A stretch of 56,480 nucleotides of DNA from an uncultured Flavobacterium sp. Lineage in GTDB: Bacteria; Bacteroidota; Bacteroidia; Flavobacteriales; Flavobacteriaceae. The notes under the pieces are model-generated. The model saw nothing but the letters and a program-made list of their open reading frames with translations, was not told the DNA's origin and did no database searches. The position numbers and the translations under genes are program-made. Shown here piece after piece: positions 18,667 through 27,039 of this stretch; position 1 is the stretch's first letter, and each line of letters opens with the position of its first letter. Location: positions 1 to 56,480 of the forward strand of contig CAKUAD010000012.1 of NCBI GenBank assembly GCA_934636265.1, read 5' to 3'.

Positions 18667-20202
18667 TTAGTCGTGAAGGGTGTTGTTCTTTTTATTCAGA
18701 TAAATCATTCCGATGACAAAACTGATGGCCGCGATGACGATGGGATACCAAAGACCTTCAAGGTAAAACTCCGGATTTCCCGCGCCTTGGGCCGTAGTGA
18801 CAAAGTACGTGGATATGGCCGGAAGCAACCCGCCAAAAATACCATTGCCCACGTGATACGGCAGCGACATGGACGTGTAGCGTATCTTGACCGGGAACAT
18901 CTCGACCAGGAAAGCCGCAATCGGGCCGTAAACCATCGTCACAAAAATTACCTGTATAAAAACCATAAAAACCAAAAAGGCTATGCCGGCGGTGTCGAGT
19001 TTTTTGGTCACCTTGGTTTCAATCTTGTCCTTGCCGTTGTCCTGAATCAATTGGCCGGATTCATAGTGTTTGGTCACTACTTCCTCGGCAGTTGTGCCAT
19101 CGGTGTATGATTTATAGGTGGTGTAAACCGAATCGACCCTTACCTCACTGACCTCCCTGACGATAATGTTGGTACTCGTCTTGTCCACAACTTCAGTCTT
19201 GGTAGACAGATCCGTCGAGGTGTACATGGCGCGGTAGATGGGTCGGTAAAGCAAGATCGCGATCAGCATGCCGGCCATCATGATGCTTTTGCGCCCGATT
19301 TTGTCAGACAGCCATCCAAAGAAAACAAAAAATGGCGTACCCAAAAGCAGTGCGATTCCCAAAAGCATATCCACCTGCGACGAATCGATATTTTGTACCG
19401 TCTTTAAAAAGTTCATGGCGTAAAACTGTCCGGTGTACCAAATCACGCCCTGCCCCATCGTGGCGCCAAAAAGCGCGAGCAGTACAAATTTGAGGTTGTA
19501 TTTGTTGCCAAAGCTCTCCTTTAGCGGATTTTTGGCGGTTTTCCCTTCAGATTTAGCCTTGGCAAAAACCGGCGATTCATCCATGTTTTTACGGATCAGA
19601 TACGATACGTAAACCATCAGGATAGATACCCAGAACGGCACCCTCCAACCCCATTGGTCAAAAGCTTCAGGAGTCATCAGGCTTTTGGTGAGCAAAATCA
19701 CCATCAGTGAAATAAAAAGTCCTACTGTAGCGGTGGTCTGGATCCAAGATGTCCAATAGCCTTTCTCGCCCTTGGGTGCGTGCTCGGCCACATAGGTTGC
19801 AGCCCCGCCGTATTCGCCGCCAAGGGCAAGACCCTGTAAAAGGCGCAGGATCAAAACGAGTACCGGTGCGATAAACCCTATGGATTCATAACTTGGAATA
19901 CAGCCAATGACAAACGTAGCGCCGCCCATCAGCATCAGCGTTACCATAAAAGTGTATTTGCGCCCGATGAGATCGCCCAGGCGGCCAAAAAACAGCGCGC
20001 CAAACGGACGGACTACAAACCCTGCGGCAAACGTGGCCAGCGTCGAAAGAAACGCCGCCGTTGGATTGTCCTGTGGGAAAAACTTGGTCGACAACACGAC
20101 GGCAAGGCTTCCAAAAATGTAAAAGTCATACCATTCGATCATCGTTCCCATAGAGGACGCCGAGATGACTTTCCAGATTCCCTTTTTTGATTTTCTACTC
20201 AT
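18667..20202 (-). CDS. MHS-family major facilitator, organic-acid/proton symporter-like
   Basis: A 511-residue inner-membrane transporter of the metabolite:H+ symporter group. The N-terminus GTMIEWYDFYIFGSLA, the loop GRLGDLIGRKYTFM and LRLLQGLALGGEYGGA are diagnostic of that family (ShiA, ProP, KgtP type). An extra hydrophilic segment of about 75 residues (roughly 325-400, with repeated TSTxxx and valine-rich words) interrupts the second half between membrane helices. That makes it longer than the usual 430-450 residues. The context, followed by prpE and acs, suggests uptake of a short-chain or dicarboxylic acid. The porin gene ends 15 bases upstream, so outer- and inner-membrane steps are encoded together. 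The substrate is inference. Confidence 0.83.
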   Translation of the reverse strand: MSRKSKKGIWKVISASSMGTMIEWYDFYIFGSLAVVLSTKFFPQDNPTAAFLSTLATFAAGFVVRPFGALFFGRLGDLIGRKYTFMVTLMLMGGATFVIGCIPSYESIGFIAPVLVLILRLLQGLALGGEYGGAATYVAEHAPKGEKGYWTSWIQTTATVGLFISLMVILLTKSLMTPEAFDQWGWRVPFWVSILMVYVSYLIRKNMDESPVFAKAKSEGKTAKNPLKESFGNKYNLKFVLLALFGATMGQGVIWYTGQFYAMNFLKTVQNIDSSQVDMLLGIALLLGTPFFVFFGWLSDKIGRKSIMMAGMLIAILLYRPIYRAMYTSTDLSTKTEVVDKTSTNIIVREVSEVRVDSVYTTYKSYTDGTTAEEVVTKHYESGQLIQDNGKDKIETKVTKKLDTAGIAFLVFMVFIQVIFVTMVYGPIAAFLVEMFPVKIRYTSMSLPYHVGNGIFGGLLPAISTYFVTTAQGAGNPEFYLEGLWYPIVIAAISFVIGMIYLNKKNNTLHD

Positions 20203-20217
20203 AAATGTTTGTTTTGG

Positions 20218-21594
20218 TTAGAGATAGATCTGCAATTGTAAAATGAATTCACCATATAACCGCTTAATTTCGTCAACCGACGTATAAACCGGACGAGCGG
20301 AATATTGGGCTGTGAGTTTGGCATGGTGACCGTCCAGGAAAAAATTTGAACCTACGTCATACTGAAGGCTCGCCTTATCCAATGCCTCAAAATTCTTGTA
20401 CGCCACCGCCCCAAATGGCTGCACGCGCACTTTTGGTTTTTCCTTGCCCGTGGGAAGCAAAAGTCCAGTCTGGGCATACAATATATTACCCGTACCAATC
20501 ACGGGTTGCGCGTTACCTACCCCGGCAAGTGCCGGCGCTCCGGTAAACTCCGGATCAGCCACGGCGGGATTCATGATGCCGATATTGCGCAGGTAGTTGG
20601 GGCCAAAATCAAAGTTATAAAGAACACCGTAGGCCGTAATCGTCATTTTTCTTTCCGGCTTTCCGATGGGAAAATCAGCAAACAAATCGGCCGAGAATAG
20701 CCTGATGTCGTGCTTGCTTAAAACGCCGGCCGTCATGGATCGGGTAGCTTGTGGAGCGACGTAAAACCCGGCCCCCAGGTTGAACACCTTTTTGGTTCCC
20801 AGATAACTCCCGACTTTGTAGGGCAACAGATTGGATTCCCGGTCTTTAAACTGATATTCAAAATAACCTGCTTTTGACCATCTTGTGCTGCCGGAATTGT
20901 CAACGGCGACGGAGCTACCCGCATTGGGTGCATCCACGGGCACGAGGTTGGTGGCAAAGGGTTTGTTGATGCTTAGTCGGTATTCCAGCCTGCCATATTT
21001 TCCTTTGGCAAAGATTCCTATCTGGCGTCCAAACTGATCGGACAGGTCAATCAGCGGCCAGTTAAAGATTGGTTCGTCCACCAAAAGCATGTTAAGTGTC
21101 GAGGCCATGCTCAGTCGCGAAAGCCCCATATAGTAATGCAGTCCGGCGCCCATTGAAAGGCTGAACTTGCCCCCCTCGCGCGGCATGATTACCGCATACT
21201 CGTTCCACGCATCGTGGAAAAACAGCGAAGGTTTTTTACCGGCACCAAATACTCCGGTTCCGCTGCTTCCGGCTGTTCCGCCGCTGGCAAACGTTTGGTT
21301 GTTGATGCCAAAATGCGTCACGATCACATAGCGCGGTGAAATTTGCGCCTGCACCAATATCCGCAGGCGTCGGTTGGTAATATCGGAATGGGTCGAAGCA
21401 GCTTCGTCGCCAATCATACTGCCCGGATTGAACGAGGTTTGACGCACCCAGATTTGATTCCAGGCCAACACGCGCAAATATTTCCGGCCGTCGGCATCAA
21501 GGTTCACTTTTAATCCGCCACCGTAATCCGGCGATCCCTGGCCAAACATTGCCGTCCACAAGAACAAGACAGGCAAAAGTATTCGTAGTTTCAT
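20218..21594 (-). CDS. Outer-membrane porin
   Basis: A 458-residue protein with signal peptide MKLRILLPVLFLWTAMFGQG. The mature part is rich in alternating hydrophobic/aromatic strands (KYLRVLAWNQIWVRQTSF, YVIVTHFGINNQTF, YRLSINKPF) and ends GEFILQLQIYL, as in large beta-barrel porins. I took the ATG at 21594 because the signal peptide begins there; the frame stays open to 21711 but overlaps the regulator gene and the leader hairpin. It is first in a series with the MHS transporter, the SLC5-kinase and acyl-CoA ligases, so it probably admits the same acid substrate. Specificity cannot be read from sequence. Confidence 0.78.
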   Translation of the reverse strand: MKLRILLPVLFLWTAMFGQGSPDYGGGLKVNLDADGRKYLRVLAWNQIWVRQTSFNPGSMIGDEAASTHSDITNRRLRILVQAQISPRYVIVTHFGINNQTFASGGTAGSSGTGVFGAGKKPSLFFHDAWNEYAVIMPREGGKFSLSMGAGLHYYMGLSRLSMASTLNMLLVDEPIFNWPLIDLSDQFGRQIGIFAKGKYGRLEYRLSINKPFATNLVPVDAPNAGSSVAVDNSGSTRWSKAGYFEYQFKDRESNLLPYKVGSYLGTKKVFNLGAGFYVAPQATRSMTAGVLSKHDIRLFSADLFADFPIGKPERKMTITAYGVLYNFDFGPNYLRNIGIMNPAVADPEFTGAPALAGVGNAQPVIGTGNILYAQTGLLLPTGKEKPKVRVQPFGAVAYKNFEALDKASLQYDVGSNFFLDGHHAKLTAQYSARPVYTSVDEIKRLYGEFILQLQIYL

Positions 21595-21598
21595 CGTT

Positions 21599-21651
21599 CT
21601 GAGAGGTTTAGCAGCTAGCGTCGATTCAAAGTGAACGGTAATCCCTCTCAG
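21599..21651 (-). promoter_or_regulatory. Leader inverted repeat before porin
   Basis: On the minus strand CTGAGAGG (21651-21644) and CCTCTCAG (21606-21599) can pair over a 37-base loop. The second arm ends 4 bases before the porin ATG, so folding could cover the ribosome-binding region. It might instead be a protein-binding site. A function is not shown. Confidence 0.4.
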
Positions 21652-21689
21652 AAAAAAATTCTCTATATATTTTTGTAAACCAATTATAG

Positions 21690-22109
21690 TTATTCCTTGA
21701 AACGCTCCCATTTTATGAGCATGAACTTGTCGCCCAGCTCGGTAATGATCATACCCGCACCGGAAAGGTGATCCTTGCTTTTAAGGAATTCCACCAGTTC
21801 AGGATGGCTAAAAATCCGGTACGTCGGATGATAGTCGGCATGCGAAGGCTTTTTTACCTTAAACTCTCGAACCCAGTTGCTTACCGTTACGTGCGACACG
21901 CCGATGATGCGCTCAATCTCACGGTAACTGAGGCCTTCCAGATACAATTGCAGCGCCTTGGTCACGTAGTAATCATCAATACGCTTTCCGCGTTTTCTCA
22001 CCGTAAAGTAATACCGGCAAGCCTTGCAACAAAAGCGCTGGCGGTTATTGACGATGCCGCTTTTGACAATCTCACCCGAACCGCATCTTGGGCACGTCTC
22101 CTGGTTCAT
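21690..22109 (-). CDS. InsA-like zinc-ribbon/HTH protein, probable domesticated regulator
   Basis: A 139-residue protein. Residues 6-31 form a zinc ribbon (CPRC ... CCKAC) and residues about 45-80 a helix-turn-helix (LSYREIERIIGVSHVTVSNW) as in InsA of IS1. The last 50 residues (SHPELVEFLKSKDHLSGAGM...) are not transposase; there is no DDE nuclease, no InsB and no IS ends. It is therefore best read as a transposase DNA-binding part kept as a regulator, upstream of and co-directional with the porin/transporter genes. The ATG at 22109 begins the zinc ribbon; a longer frame to 22190 adds a hydrophobic, AT-coded stretch that I reject. A near-consensus -7 sequence (TACTTATG) lies about 20 bases upstream. 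Confidence 0.72.
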   Translation of the reverse strand: MNQETCPRCGSGEIVKSGIVNNRQRFCCKACRYYFTVRKRGKRIDDYYVTKALQLYLEGLSYREIERIIGVSHVTVSNWVREFKVKKPSHADYHPTYRIFSHPELVEFLKSKDHLSGAGMIITELGDKFMLIKWERFKE

Positions 22110-22304
22110 ATATAGTAATTTTGCATAAGTATAACAATTTAGCAAATATATAATTTTTGTTTGTTCATTAAATTTTGAATAAAAAAACACTAACCAAAAT
22201 TTTATCCTGCTATCACTGCGTAATTTTCAACGTTTCGATAAAAAATGCCTGGGCAGGTGCCGGCCGGTTTTAAAAAAATCCCTTTAATTTGTAAAAAGCT
22301 AAGC

Positions 22305-22910
22305 ATGCAATTTTACCCGTCTCAAATTGGGCAACGCGCCACCTATAAATTGCTTTCGGGAGCGGTCATCCCGCGTCCCATCGGGTGGATTTCCAGCATC
22401 AGCCCACAGGGAATACCCAACCTGGCGCCGTTTTCATTCTTTAACGCAGTGGGTGACGATCCGCCACACGTAGTTTTCTCGACCGTGCGCACCGGAAACG
22501 TCAACAAGGACACACTCAACAATGTACTGGCTACCGGCGAATTTGTCGTCAATATGGTCACCGAGGAATTGGTCGAAAAGGCCAACCAAACATCGGCCAC
22601 CGTCCCCCCGGAGGTTGACGAATTTAAACTGGCAGGCCTCACCGCCGCCCCGTCAATTGTAGTAAAACCGCCCCGCGTAAAGGAGAGCCCCATCCAAATG
22701 GAGTGCAAACTGGTGCATCACTACGCGCTCGAAGGCTCGCAAAACGGAGGCGCCGTCCTGATGGTGGGCCGCGTCGAACTTTTCCACATCGACCCCTCGG
22801 TGCTACTCGACGATTATAAAATCAACGTCAAAACCTATCGCCCCGTCGCCAGACTGGCCGGCAGCGATTACGCCAAAATCGGCGAAATATTTTCAGTAAA
22901 ACGACTATGA
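22305..22910 (+). CDS. Flavin reductase-like domain protein
   Basis: A 201-residue member of the flavin-reductase/FMN-binding split-barrel family. Typical motifs are YKLLSGAVIPRPIGWISS near the start, NLAPFSFFNAVGDDPP, DTLNNVLATGEFVVNMV and a C-terminal YRPVARLAGSDYAKIGEIF. Such proteins bind FMN and reduce flavins with NAD(P)H or act as flavoenzymes. I chose ATG 22305, where the family alignment begins; an ATG 20 codons upstream would place a TTAATTTG box inside the gene. It precedes an aromatic-degradation cluster rich in flavoenzymes by about 100 bases, so supply of reduced flavin is a reasonable but unproven role. Confidence 0.82.
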   Translation: MQFYPSQIGQRATYKLLSGAVIPRPIGWISSISPQGIPNLAPFSFFNAVGDDPPHVVFSTVRTGNVNKDTLNNVLATGEFVVNMVTEELVEKANQTSATVPPEVDEFKLAGLTAAPSIVVKPPRVKESPIQMECKLVHHYALEGSQNGGAVLMVGRVELFHIDPSVLLDDYKINVKTYRPVARLAGSDYAKIGEIFSVKRL

Positions 22911-22919
22911 ATCATTTAG

Positions 22920-22990
22920 GCAAATCCCTGCAGGCCGGACTCGCTGTATCTTTTGCGACCTTAAAAGAACCACGCCTTAAAAAGCCCCTT
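22920..22990 (-). repeat. Partial copy of dispersed palindromic element
   Basis: The plus strand reads CTGTATCTTTTGCGACC at about 22943-22959; its complement contains AAAAGATACAGC, the right-hand word of the elements at 33461 and 54391. The other arm is poorly conserved, so I regard it as a decayed copy in opposite orientation. Confidence 0.4.
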
Positions 22991-23007
22991 TTGCAACCCT
23001 AAGCATC

Positions 23008-25269
23008 ATGAAAATCAGTGTAATAGGTGGAGGTCCCGGAGGCCTTTACTTTTCCATTCTGGCCAAAAAAGCCAATCCGTCATTCCAGATCGACGTCTAC
23101 GAGCGCAACCAGCCCGACGATGCTTTTGGATTTGGCGTTGTCTTTTCCGACGAAACCCTGAGCGAATTCCTTACCCGCGATCCGCAATCGTATGATTTGA
23201 TCCGCAGCCGTTTTGCGTACTGGGACGATCTGGACGTGGTGCGAAACGGCGAACAGGTGCGCATTTCCGGAAACGGATTTTGCGGTTGTTCCCGCAAGAC
23301 GCTTTTGCAGCTTTTGCAGCAGCGTTGCCGCGAGGAAGGTGTCGGGTTGCACTTCAACCAAAACGTCGAAGATTTGTCAGTTTTTGCAGATTCTGACCTG
23401 ATCCTGGCCGCTGACGGAATCAACAGTGCCATCCGCGACCGGTACGCCGAGCATTTTGGGACTAAAATAGGCCTGCAACGCAACAAATTCGTCTGGCTCG
23501 GATCGACACGCCCGCTTGACGCCTTTGCGTATTTCTTTCGCTCGACGCCATATGGTACCATCGTCGCCCACGCCTATCAGTACGAACCGGGAATGAGCAC
23601 CTGGATTTTTGAGTGCGCGCCCGAAACCTGGGAAAAAGCGGGCTTTGACACTTTTAACGATCAGGACACCATTGAAAAACTGTCGTCGATTTTTGCGCAC
23701 GAATTGGATGGCCATCCGCTTATTTCAAACAAGTCGCACTGGCGTCAGTTTCCGGCCGTCACCAATGAAAAATGGCATTACAACAACATTGTGCTGCTGG
23801 GGGATGCCAAAGCCACGGCCCACTATTCCATCGGCTCCGGAACCAAACTCGCCATGGAATGCGCCATCGCCCTGGCCGACGCCGTAACCTATCACCCGGG
23901 AAACATCCACGATATTGCCCGTGCCTACGACCAAGCACGCCGTAACCGGGTCGAGATGATTCAGCACGCCGCCATGGTGTCGCTCGACTGGTTTGAAAAC
24001 ATGGACCGCCACATGCAGCATCCGTTTTTGCAGTTTGCTTTTGGGGTGATGACGCGCGCCAAGAAAGTAACGTTTGAAAACCTTGCCCTGCGTGATTCTT
24101 CCTTTACTTCGCGCGTGCTGGCGGCATTTAACCTGAACCTGTCTGAAAATTCTAAAACTCCTGCCGCTTTTACCCGGTTCCGGTTGCGTGAAATGGAGCT
24201 GATCAACCGCATTGTCATGGCACCCATGGAACAGCATCACGCTCAGGACGGCCTGGTTAATGACTGGCATTTGGTGCATTATTCCAGCCGTGCCCTTGGA
24301 GGCGTCGGATTAATCCTTACTGAAGCGACGGCCGTGTCGGAACGCGGAAAAATAACCTCTGGCTGTGCGATGCTTAAAACTGAGGGACACGCCGAGTCCT
24401 GGAAGCGCATCACCGATTTTGTCCACCGCAACAGCCAGGCTAAAATTGGCGTCCAACTTGGGCATGCCGGCAGGCGATCGGGTGTAAAAATGCCGCTGCC
24501 ACCGCTATCGGCATCGGCCCTGCGCTATGACGAATCGGTGGAAATTCCGGAAGAAATCACCGCTGCCCAAATGGAACACGTGGTGCAGGAATTCAAGAAC
24601 GCCGCATCGCTGGCCGATAAAGCCGGATTCGACATGATTGAATTGCAGGCGCACCACGGTTTTTTGCTGGCTTCGTTCCTGTCGCCGCTCACCAACAAAC
24701 GCACCGACGAATTTGGCGGAACGGCCCAAAACAGGATCAAATTCCCGCTGAAGGTTTTCAATGCCATCCGTCAGGCATTTCCCGCACACAAACCCATCTC
24801 GGTGAGAATGTCGGTTTCCGATTGGGCCGAGGGCGGATTGAGCGAGCAGGATGCCCTGTTTTTTGCCCGAATGTTTAAGGAAGCCGGCGCCGACCTGATT
24901 GACGTCTCCAGCGGATACACCGTTGCAGGTGACCAACCACCGCTGGGCCGAATGTGGCAGACGCCCTTGTCGGACCTTGTGCGCAACAGCGTCGGGATTC
25001 CGACGGTTACAGCCGGAAGCATTCAGGACATCGATCAGATCAACACCATCCTGTTAAACGGCCGCGCCGATCTGGTGGCTTTGGGACGTCCGCTGCTGCT
25101 CGATCCTGGATTTGTCCGAAACGCCCAGGCTTATGAACAGTTTGACCCGGGCGACATTCCCGCCGATTACCGCTATGGAATGTCGCATCTCTATCCGCTC
25201 AAGGCCGCAGAGCGCAAGGAAAAAGAAGGAATGAAAAGGGCGCTCAAGCCTGAATCGCATCAAAAGTGA
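23008..25269 (+). CDS. Bifunctional salicylyl-CoA 5-hydroxylase/2-aminobenzoyl-CoA monooxygenase-type flavoprotein
   Basis: A 753-residue fusion. Residues 1 to about 380 are an FAD-dependent aromatic hydroxylase: dinucleotide motif IGGGPGGLYFSILAKK, then DDAFGFGVVFSDETL, and GDAKATAHYSIGSGTKLAME. From about 388 to the end lies an Old-Yellow-Enzyme-type FMN barrel (LINRIVMAPMEQHHAQDG, GVQLGHAGRRSG, ELQAHHGFLLASFLSPLTN). This arrangement is known from 2-aminobenzoyl-CoA monooxygenase/reductase and from salicylyl-CoA 5-hydroxylases. With an aryl-CoA ligase, a thioesterase and gentisate dioxygenase next door, 5-hydroxylation of salicylyl-CoA to gentisyl-CoA is the simplest reading. An anthraniloyl-CoA substrate remains possible. 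It is the first gene of the long plus-strand series. Confidence 0.87.
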   Translation: MKISVIGGGPGGLYFSILAKKANPSFQIDVYERNQPDDAFGFGVVFSDETLSEFLTRDPQSYDLIRSRFAYWDDLDVVRNGEQVRISGNGFCGCSRKTLLQLLQQRCREEGVGLHFNQNVEDLSVFADSDLILAADGINSAIRDRYAEHFGTKIGLQRNKFVWLGSTRPLDAFAYFFRSTPYGTIVAHAYQYEPGMSTWIFECAPETWEKAGFDTFNDQDTIEKLSSIFAHELDGHPLISNKSHWRQFPAVTNEKWHYNNIVLLGDAKATAHYSIGSGTKLAMECAIALADAVTYHPGNIHDIARAYDQARRNRVEMIQHAAMVSLDWFENMDRHMQHPFLQFAFGVMTRAKKVTFENLALRDSSFTSRVLAAFNLNLSENSKTPAAFTRFRLREMELINRIVMAPMEQHHAQDGLVNDWHLVHYSSRALGGVGLILTEATAVSERGKITSGCAMLKTEGHAESWKRITDFVHRNSQAKIGVQLGHAGRRSGVKMPLPPLSASALRYDESVEIPEEITAAQMEHVVQEFKNAASLADKAGFDMIELQAHHGFLLASFLSPLTNKRTDEFGGTAQNRIKFPLKVFNAIRQAFPAHKPISVRMSVSDWAEGGLSEQDALFFARMFKEAGADLIDVSSGYTVAGDQPPLGRMWQTPLSDLVRNSVGIPTVTAGSIQDIDQINTILLNGRADLVALGRPLLLDPGFVRNAQAYEQFDPGDIPADYRYGMSHLYPLKAAERKEKEGMKRALKPESHQK

Positions 25270-25437
25270 TTTCGGATTTTAGATTGGGATTTCCCGGGCT
25301 TGATACGCTTTGACTAAACGGATTTTGAATCTGGAATTTGAAGTTTGAATTTTGGAATTTTGATCCGATCAAAGCTGTGAAGTTCCATACCCGATAACAC
25401 ACTGTAAACTGTAACCTGACAGCTAATCATTAATAAT

Positions 25438-27039
25438 ATGAGTTACGTCGATACTTTTGCCAACGATCATTTACCGCCCAAGTCGCTTCAGCCGGAATAT
25501 CCTTTTTTGGAAGGTCCGTTTGCGTTTCCCAGCCGGCTTAACTGCACCCACCGACTGTTGGATGATCATATTGAGCACGGTAGGGGCGCCTGCATTGCCA
25601 TGCAAACTTTTGAGCATCAATGGACGTATCGCCAGCTTTATGAAACCGCCAACCGGATCGCGCATGCGCTGATTACCGATTACGGCCTGGTTCCGGGCAA
25701 CCGCGTTTTGATTCGATCGGCCAATAATCCCATGATGGTGGCGTGCTGGTTTGGCGTACTCAAGGCAGGCGGGATCGCAGTGGCCACCATGCCGCTTTTG
25801 CGCGAAAAGGAACTCCATGTAATGTGCGACTGTGCCGAAATTTCGCACGCGCTTTGCGACGAGCGGCTGATGGACGAGATGCGGCTGGTTACCTCGCCTT
25901 TTTTGCAGACCGTCATCACCTTTGACGGAACACAGACCAAGCCCGCCGAACTGGAGCGAAAGATGGAGGGCAAGCCTGCGCATTTTGAGAATTTTGACAC
26001 CTCGGCCGATGATGTCTGTTTGATCGGGTTTACCTCCGGAACCACCGGAAAACCAAAAATGACTGCGCATTATCACCGCGACGTGCTGGCCATCTGCGAA
26101 GCTTTTCCGAGATACTCGCTGCAACCCAAGCCAGAAGATATTTTTACGGGAAGCCCACCGCTTGGTTTTACTTTTGGACTGGGCGGATTGGTGCTGTTCC
26201 CTTTTTACTACGGCGCTTCGAGTTTTTTGATCGAGAAACCCACGCCCGAGTTGTTGCTGAAGGCCATCCAGGATTTTGGCATTACCGTTTGTTTTACCGC
26301 ACCCACCGCCTGGCGTATCATCACCACAAAGGTTGGGGATTACAATATCTCGACGCTGCGAAAATGCGTCTCGGCGGGCGAAACCCTTCCGGCCAAGGTT
26401 TGGTTGGACTGGCATGAAGCCACCGGCCTGAAAATCATTGACGGAATAGGTGCTACCGAGATGCTCCATATTTTTATATCGTCAACCGAGGAAAATATGA
26501 AAATCGGTGCGACCGGGGTTCCCGTATTTGGATACGAGGCCAGGATTGTCGATGCCTATGGTAACGAGTTAGGTCCCGATGTGCCGGGAAGGCTGGCCGT
26601 GCGCGGAATCACCGGATGCAAATATCTGATGCGCGAGGACAAACAGCGCGAATACGTCGAGAATGGTTGGAACATTACCGGCGATGTTTTTAAACGCGAC
26701 GACGATGGATATTTCTGGTTTGTGGGCCGCGGCGATGATATGATCATCTCATCGGGCTATAACATTGGGGCCGTCGAAGTCGAATCCGTATTGCTGGAAC
26801 ATCCGGAAATAGCCGAATGCGCCGTAGTGGGTTGCGCCGACGAAGAGCGCGGCATGCTGGTATGTGCGCACATCGTGCTGAAAAATCACGACAAAGCAAG
26901 CGACACACTTGCCATACAAATTCAGGAGTGGTTTAAGCTAAAAGCCGCGCCGTACAAATACCCGCGAATGATTATCTTTACGCAGGCACTACCCAAAACC
27001 GAGACGGGAAAAGTGCAGCGATTTAAACTCAAACAATGA
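25438..27039 (+). CDS. Benzoate/2-aminobenzoate-CoA ligase family protein
   Basis: A 533-residue AMP-forming ligase. The P-loop GFTSGTTGKPK is near 198, the acyl-pocket region IDGIGATEMLHIFIS near 340, and the catalytic lysine of PKTETGKVQR at 525. The length and the IGATEMLH motif fit the benzoate-CoA ligase branch rather than Acs. It should activate an aromatic acid (salicylate, anthranilate or benzoate) in the cytosol for the adjacent CoA-dependent monooxygenase. The 168-base gap before it holds short repeats of TTTGAATTTTGGAATTTTGA type but no clear box. Its stop overlaps the next start (ATGATGA). Confidence 0.86.
   Translation: MSYVDTFANDHLPPKSLQPEYPFLEGPFAFPSRLNCTHRLLDDHIEHGRGACIAMQTFEHQWTYRQLYETANRIAHALITDYGLVPGNRVLIRSANNPMMVACWFGVLKAGGIAVATMPLLREKELHVMCDCAEISHALCDERLMDEMRLVTSPFLQTVITFDGTQTKPAELERKMEGKPAHFENFDTSADDVCLIGFTSGTTGKPKMTAHYHRDVLAICEAFPRYSLQPKPEDIFTGSPPLGFTFGLGGLVLFPFYYGASSFLIEKPTPELLLKAIQDFGITVCFTAPTAWRIITTKVGDYNISTLRKCVSAGETLPAKVWLDWHEATGLKIIDGIGATEMLHIFISSTEENMKIGATGVPVFGYEARIVDAYGNELGPDVPGRLAVRGITGCKYLMREDKQREYVENGWNITGDVFKRDDDGYFWFVGRGDDMIISSGYNIGAVEVESVLLEHPEIAECAVVGCADEERGMLVCAHIVLKNHDKASDTLAIQIQEWFKLKAAPYKYPRMIIFTQALPKTETGKVQRFKLKQ

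Noticed and set aside
21599..21651. Possible TPP riboswitch because of a CTGAGA word
   Set aside because: The other conserved blocks of that riboswitch are absent and the gene downstream is a porin, so I list only an inverted repeat.
22907..23002. 31-codon frame starting in the flavin reductase stop
   Set aside because: It runs through the decayed palindromic element, so the frame is probably accidental, although a real peptide cannot be excluded.
25471..26469. Minus-strand frame of 332 codons antisense to the aryl-CoA ligase
   Set aside because: It lies fully inside a well-supported gene and its translation is low-complexity and basic.
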